From assembly GCA_000991645.1 (NCBI GenBank), contig LBRX01000043.1:1-8503 (forward strand): a stretch of 8,503 nt of DNA, written 5' to 3'. Position 1 is the stretch's first letter. Every line of letters starts with the position of its first letter. The notes beneath the pieces were generated by a model. The model was not told where the DNA came from and searched no databases. It saw only the letters and a list, made by a program, of their open reading frames with translations. The position numbers were made by a program, and so were the translations under genes. The DNA is from Candidatus Moranbacteria bacterium GW2011_GWE2_36_40. GTDB taxonomy: Bacteria; Patescibacteriota; Minisyncoccia; Moranbacterales; GWC2-37-73. Below are positions 5,891 to 8,503 of the stretch, one piece after another.

Positions 5891-6463
5891 ATGACAACAA
5901 AAAAACCTGAAAAAAATAAAAAAATAAAAACAAAAAAGGAAAAAGCAGTGGAAGCTGAATTTATTTCAAGCATTGAAAGTAGTGTGGGTGGCCTTATGAA
6001 ATATTCTCCAGAAAATGAAAAAGAAGAAAAGGAATTGCTTTTGATTCGAATGATTAGACAGGCAGAAGATCGCTTGGATAGAAATTTATTGAAAATTGAT
6101 GAGCTGAAATTTAGGTTTAAAAAAAATGAAATTGAAAATGAGATTCACGAAAAAGTTCTGACAAAAAATCCAAAAATGAAAGAGACATGGAAATATAGAT
6201 GTATGGAAGAATCTTATTTTGGAGATTCGGACAAGGTTAAAGAAATTGAAGACAGTATTGTGTATGATGAGGCTTGGATTGGCGAAGCCAAAAAAATGAT
6301 CACAACGAAGCGATATCAGGATTTGCCGAAAGATTTTTTTGATTTTTATCATTTTGACGGAGAAGATATTTCCCTGTGGGGGGATAACGAAGATTTTTTT
6401 GATGATATGTGTGACGAGGAAGACTGTCCGATTTGTGGTAAATTTGATGGACCTTCTTTCTAA
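5891..6463 (+). CDS. Unrecognised acidic protein with a C-terminal cysteine cluster, third gene of the toxin-antitoxin unit
   Basis: I do not recognise this 190-residue protein. The frame is open from 5801, but the ATG at 5891 is preferred because it does not overlap hepT and begins 19 nt after its stop. A Lys-rich N-terminus (residues 4-18) is followed by a charged, probably helical or coiled-coil middle (about 40-90) and an acidic, aromatic-rich C-terminal third (145-178). It ends with Cys174, Cys179 and Cys182 in CDEEDCPIC-G, half of a zinc-ribbon-like knuckle. No signal peptide or membrane segment is seen. A terminator follows at 6483, so it probably shares the mntA-hepT transcript. Whether it works with the toxin pair is unknown. 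The ATG has no Shine-Dalgarno sequence. Confidence 0.75.
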   Translation: MTTKKPEKNKKIKTKKEKAVEAEFISSIESSVGGLMKYSPENEKEEKELLLIRMIRQAEDRLDRNLLKIDELKFRFKKNEIENEIHEKVLTKNPKMKETWKYRCMEESYFGDSDKVKEIEDSIVYDEAWIGEAKKMITTKRYQDLPKDFFDFYHFDGEDISLWGDNEDFFDDMCDEEDCPICGKFDGPSF

Positions 6464-6482
6464 TTCAAAAAGTTTCACCTTT

Positions 6483-6509
6483 AAAACAACTTCAAGAGAA
6501 GTTGTTTTT
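6483..6509 (+). terminator. Rho-independent terminator after the toxin-antitoxin unit
   Basis: AAAACAACTTC (6483-6493) and GAAGTTGTTTT (6498-6508) form a perfect 11-bp stem with a four-base AAGA loop, running into a short T tract. It lies 19 nt after the stop of the 190-residue protein and 23 nt before promoter-like element copy 2. Confidence 0.9.
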
Positions 6510-6531
6510 GCTTGTTCAAATATTGATTTAG

Positions 6532-6563
6532 GTTTAGACTTGTGGTAGGTGGGTATTTAAATA
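6532..6563 (+). promoter_or_regulatory. Repeated promoter-like element, copy 2 (sigma-B/F-like), before the small-gene pair
   Basis: GTTTAG (6532-6537), 13 nt, GGGTAT (6551-6556) within GGTGGGTATTTAAATA. This is the closest of the three copies to GTTTAA-N12-15-GGGTAT. A start near 6563-6566 would give a leader of about 30 nt containing the strong ribosome binding site AGAGGGAGG before the ATG at 6597. From 6535 on it matches copy 3 at 25 of 29 positions. Confidence 0.65.
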
Positions 6564-6596
6564 AGTATCTTAAAAAATATAAAGAGGGAGGTTTTT

Positions 6597-6767
6597 ATGG
6601 CCATGACAATTGAGAAGTTGATTGCTGCGTCCAAGGGAACAATAGTGACTGAGGATAGTGTCAGGAGACGCAAGGAGAGATTAGCTGCAGCAGAACAGCG
6701 TTTTGTTGCAGAAGCAAAGAGCAAGGAAGTCGATGAAAGTTTTCTGAACAAAGAATACATAATATAA
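6597..6767 (+). CDS. Small unrecognised protein, first of a two-gene unit
   Basis: This frame encodes 56 residues, starting MAMTIEKLIAASKGT and ending FLNKEYII. The middle (SVRRRKERLAAAEQRFVAEA, 21-40) is highly charged and Ala-rich, probably one amphipathic helix. No known motif, signal peptide or membrane segment is seen. It is supported as a real gene by a strong ribosome binding site (GGGAGG at 6586-6591, 5 nt before ATG 6597), a promoter-like element 34 nt upstream, and a closely following second gene (22-nt gap) with its own strong site. ATG 6603 is an alternative start but lies farther from the binding site. Confidence 0.75.
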   Translation: MAMTIEKLIAASKGTIVTEDSVRRRKERLAAAEQRFVAEAKSKEVDESFLNKEYII

Positions 6768-6789
6768 CTTGATGCAAAAGGAGGCAACG

Positions 6790-7002
6790 ATGAGTTTCAT
6801 TACAATAAAAGGACAAAAAGCTCCTGAAAAACCAAGAGTCAGTCATTTCAGTTGGCAATTGGCTGGTATTACGGATAGGCACAATGAAATGCGCGATAGC
6901 GAAATCACCAGCACGGACATTTTGCATAAAATTCATCGCAAATATGATCCTGATCACGAAAAGGCACTCGCGAGACTTCGTCGGGAATATTCAAAAATAT
7001 AA
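6790..7002 (+). CDS. Small unrecognised protein, second of a two-gene unit
   Basis: The protein has 70 residues, begins MSFITIKGQKAPEKP and ends with a basic helix, HEKALARLRREYSKI. It is soluble, charged and rich in His, Arg and Glu in the second half (RHNEMRDSE, HKIHRKYDPDHEK). I do not recognise a family. The start at 6790 is fixed by AAGGAGG 5 nt upstream; the same frame is open back to a TTG at 6769, but that would place the ribosome binding site inside the gene. A terminator follows at 7031. It is probably co-transcribed with the 56-residue gene upstream. Confidence 0.8.
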   Translation: MSFITIKGQKAPEKPRVSHFSWQLAGITDRHNEMRDSEITSTDILHKIHRKYDPDHEKALARLRREYSKI

Positions 7003-7030
7003 ATGAGATTTTTACACAGAACAACAATCA

Positions 7031-7056
7031 GGTCGGAAATCTTTCCGGCCTTTTTT
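7031..7056 (+). terminator. Rho-independent terminator after the small-gene pair
   Basis: GGTCGGAAA (7031-7039) pairs with TTTCCGGCC (7042-7050), with one G-T pair and a very tight loop (the innermost pairs probably open), followed by six T (7051-7056). Confidence 0.92.
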
Positions 7057-7081
7057 CATGCTTGAATATCAAATAATATAG

Positions 7082-7113
7082 GAGTAGACTGATGTTGGGT
7101 GGGTATTTAAATA
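7082..7113 (+). promoter_or_regulatory. Repeated promoter-like element, copy 3 (sigma-B/F-like), before the hydrolase gene
   Basis: GAGTAG (7082-7087), 13 nt, GGGTAT (7101-7106) in GGTGGGTATTTAAATA. The element ends 16 nt before the hydrolase ATG (7130), so the transcript would have a very short leader without a Shine-Dalgarno sequence. It starts 26 nt after the preceding terminator, matching the placement of the other two copies. Confidence 0.6.
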
Positions 7114-7129
7114 ATTACATAAAAATGAT

Positions 7130-7855
7130 ATGGAAAAAGAATTCAAACTGAAAACTAAAGATGGGAAATATATTTTTGGAAGAATCCGCGGTTCACTGGA
7201 AAAACCTTTGGTTATTTTTGTGCATGGGCTCACTGGTCATGTGGGCGAACATATCTTTCACAGCGGTGCACGCTTTTTTGAGAAGAATGGTTTTTCAGCT
7301 TTGCTGTGGAATCAATACAGTTGGCAGGATGGCGCAAGGAATTTGAGCGAAGTGACCTTGGCTCAGCAGGCGGAGGATTTGGATTCAGTTGTAAAATTTG
7401 CCAGAAAAAAGGGAGCCAAGAAAATCTTCGTGGTTGGACATAGTTATGGTGGCGCAACAGTTTTGCTTTCAAAAGAACAGGATTTTGATGGAGCAGTCCT
7501 TTGGGATTCAACATATGCACCAATAGATTTGCTTAGTGAAATAAAACATGACAAGAAAAAAGGCATATACTATGTTCCATGGGGAATGAATATTATTTTC
7601 GGAAAACAAATGGTTAATGAAATGAGAAATACAAAGAGTCTTTCTGTCGAAGTTGAAAATTTTAAAAAACCAATAAAGGTTATCGTGGCTGGAAAAAATG
7701 ATCTCATTAAGGGTTGGAAAAAGTTATACGAAACAATAAAAGTTCCCAAAGATTTTGCAATCATCAAGAATGCAAATCATACTTTTGATGAAGAAGGAAC
7801 AGAAGAAGCTCTTTTTGATGAGACATCGAAATGGTTGAAGAAGTTGAAGCATTAA
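7130..7855 (+). CDS. Alpha/beta hydrolase
   Basis: This is a 241-residue serine hydrolase of the alpha/beta fold. VHGLTG (31-36) supplies the oxyanion loop after the first core strand. GHSYGG (103-108) is the nucleophile elbow with Ser105. AGKND (187-191) carries the likely acid Asp191, and NANHTF (214-219) carries the catalytic His217. The triad order and spacing are normal, and the length is typical of a single-domain enzyme with a small lid (about 125-165). No signal peptide is visible, so it is probably cytoplasmic. Family members include esterases, lipases, thioesterases and acyl-peptide hydrolases; the substrate cannot be deduced. It stands alone between a terminator and a convergent gene, with promoter-like element copy 3 just upstream. 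Confidence 0.94.
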   Translation: MEKEFKLKTKDGKYIFGRIRGSLEKPLVIFVHGLTGHVGEHIFHSGARFFEKNGFSALLWNQYSWQDGARNLSEVTLAQQAEDLDSVVKFARKKGAKKIFVVGHSYGGATVLLSKEQDFDGAVLWDSTYAPIDLLSEIKHDKKKGIYYVPWGMNIIFGKQMVNEMRNTKSLSVEVENFKKPIKVIVAGKNDLIKGWKKLYETIKVPKDFAIIKNANHTFDEEGTEEALFDETSKWLKKLKH

Positions 7856-7862
7856 AAATAAT

Positions 7863-7888
7863 AAAGGCGTCTCTGATGAGTCGCCTTT
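7863..7888. terminator. Shared hairpin terminator between convergent genes
   Basis: AAAGGCG (7863-7869) pairs with CGCCTTT (7882-7888). Inside this, CTC (7871-7873) pairs with GAG (7878-7880) across a T-T mismatch, closing a TGAT loop. The plus side continues ATGTTTTG. The minus side reads into TATTATTTTTA. It probably serves both the hydrolase gene (plus) and the gene ending at 7908 (minus). Confidence 0.75.
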
Positions 7889-7907
7889 ATGTTTTGCGGG
7901 ATATGAT

Positions 7908-8303
7908 TTATCCTGCAACGGCCACGTGACGAAGTTCGCCCATGACCCAGTCCTTGATTTGTGTTAGAATATCCATTCGATCACCCCAGGCAACCACGAT
8001 ACTTGCTTGGGCGCCTTTTGACAGTGCTTCTTTCTCGAAGTTTTCGTAGGCATAAAATGGTGCATTGCCCGGAACGGCATCGACAACATCGATGACAATG
8101 AAAAACTGGCCAGCATGAAAATTGGCTCGCTCTGCTGAGGTCAACTTGTCTGGAAAGGTCACATTTTTCATTGTTAGTATTGTGGGGTTGTTTTCCAGCA
8201 TCTCAGCCATTGGGATTGAATTGGTGAGAATGCGGATGTCGGTTGCGTTTATCGGTTCTTTTTTTTCCTGAGTAAAAGCGTTCCAATAGAGTCCACAGCG
8301 CAT
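7908..8303 (-). CDS. Unrecognised 131-residue protein
   Basis: I do not recognise this family. The protein starts MRCGLYWNAFTQEKK and ends ELRHVAVAG. It has alternating hydrophobic stretches that look like a small alpha/beta domain, for example QFFIVIDVVDAVPG (66-79) and ASIVVAWGDRMDILTQIKDW (99-118). There is no signal peptide, membrane segment or cysteine motif. The start is well supported: on the minus strand AAGGAG (8315-8310) lies 6 nt before the ATG (8303-8301), and a promoter fits further upstream (8375-8346). It is the only gene in the window on this strand and converges on the hydrolase gene. Confidence 0.85.
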   Translation of the reverse strand: MRCGLYWNAFTQEKKEPINATDIRILTNSIPMAEMLENNPTILTMKNVTFPDKLTSAERANFHAGQFFIVIDVVDAVPGNAPFYAYENFEKEALSKGAQASIVVAWGDRMDILTQIKDWVMGELRHVAVAG

Positions 8304-8345
8304 GATATTCTCCTTGTGATTTTAAATTAACAAAATAGTATCATT

Positions 8346-8375
8346 ATAATAGCTCGATGATTCTCGAAAAGTCAA
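8346..8375 (-). promoter_or_regulatory. Promoter of the minus-strand gene
   Basis: On the minus strand TTGACT (8375-8370) is followed after 18 nt by TATTAT (8351-8346). The overlapping TATAAT (8348-8343) is a better hexamer, but its spacing would be 21 nt. Transcription would begin near 8338 and reach the start codon after about 35 nt, with a strong ribosome binding site between. Confidence 0.65.
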
Positions 8376-8450
8376 TAACTATTGAATTAGACTAAAAACA
8401 AGAGTATGGGACTGTTGCCAATTCCCCTGAAAAACTAAAACCTAGAATTA

Positions 8451-8480
8451 TTGCAAAAACCCCCATTTTTACTGTATAAT
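8451..8480 (+). promoter_or_regulatory. Housekeeping-type promoter facing out of the right edge
   Basis: TTGCAA (8451-8456), 18 nt, and a perfect TATAAT (8475-8480). Transcription would start near 8487 and read rightwards into a gene or RNA beyond the window. No start codon is visible before the window ends. Confidence 0.7.
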
Positions 8481-8503
8481 TAAGGCATAAACAGCTTAAT
8501 TAC

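Noticed and set aside
7130..7855. Hydrolase as an RsbQ-like activator of a sigma-B pathway
   Set aside because: The association with a sigma-B-like promoter is suggestive, but no RsbP-like partner or diagnostic residue is visible; the fold is too common to support it.
8343..8375. TTGACT with TATAAT as the minus-strand promoter
   Set aside because: The spacing would be 21 nt; TATTAT overlapping it at 18 nt is more plausible.

Overview
The window looks like a chromosomal segment of a low-GC, small-genome bacterium. My best guess is a member of the Candidate Phyla Radiation (Patescibacteria, Parcubacteria/Moranbacteria-like). That placement is an inference. It rests on the divergent but complete ribosomal proteins and EF-G, the AT-rich repeat-filled spacers, the lack of Shine-Dalgarno sequences before many genes, and many short unrecognised proteins. 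The standard genetic code fits: every gene end seen is TAA or TAG, and no intact gene needs TGA read as an amino acid.

Left part (1-4547). The window opens with the last codons of an IS30-type transposase. Next comes an intact M50 (site-2 protease-like) membrane metalloprotease. A near-consensus promoter (TTGACA-N17-TAGAAT) then starts a str-type operon: a structured leader of about 170 nt, rpsL (S12), rpsG (S7) and fusA (EF-G), closed by a clear hairpin/T-tract terminator. tuf does not follow. The spacers between the three operon genes are unusually long (about 200 and 170 nt) and are filled with heptamer-based, imperfectly inverted repeats that differ between the two spacers.

Middle part (4548-6513). 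A gene-free stretch and a 5'-truncated, frameshifted SNF2-helicase remnant are followed by a MntA/HepT-type (nucleotidyltransferase/HEPN) toxin-antitoxin pair with overlapping genes. An unrecognised acidic, cysteine-containing protein follows 19 nt downstream, and a terminator closes the unit.

Right part (6514-8503). Two tiny, well-spaced genes with strong ribosome binding sites form one unit. An alpha/beta hydrolase gene forms the next. A convergent minus-strand gene of unknown function shares a hairpin with it. The window ends with a good housekeeping-type promoter pointing out of the right edge.

Most notable signal: three intergenic sites, each just downstream of a terminator, share a nearly identical block (GGTGGGTATTTAAATA). 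An upstream GATTAA/GTTTAG/GAGTAG hexamer lies exactly 13 nt before GGGTAT in each. This matches the architecture of sigma-B/sigma-F-type alternative sigma promoters (GTTTAA-N12-15-GGGTAT). Two copies precede the small-gene pair and the hydrolase. The third precedes a region with no recognisable gene, so it may drive a small RNA or be left from a lost gene. This suggests a small stress-type regulon in this lineage.
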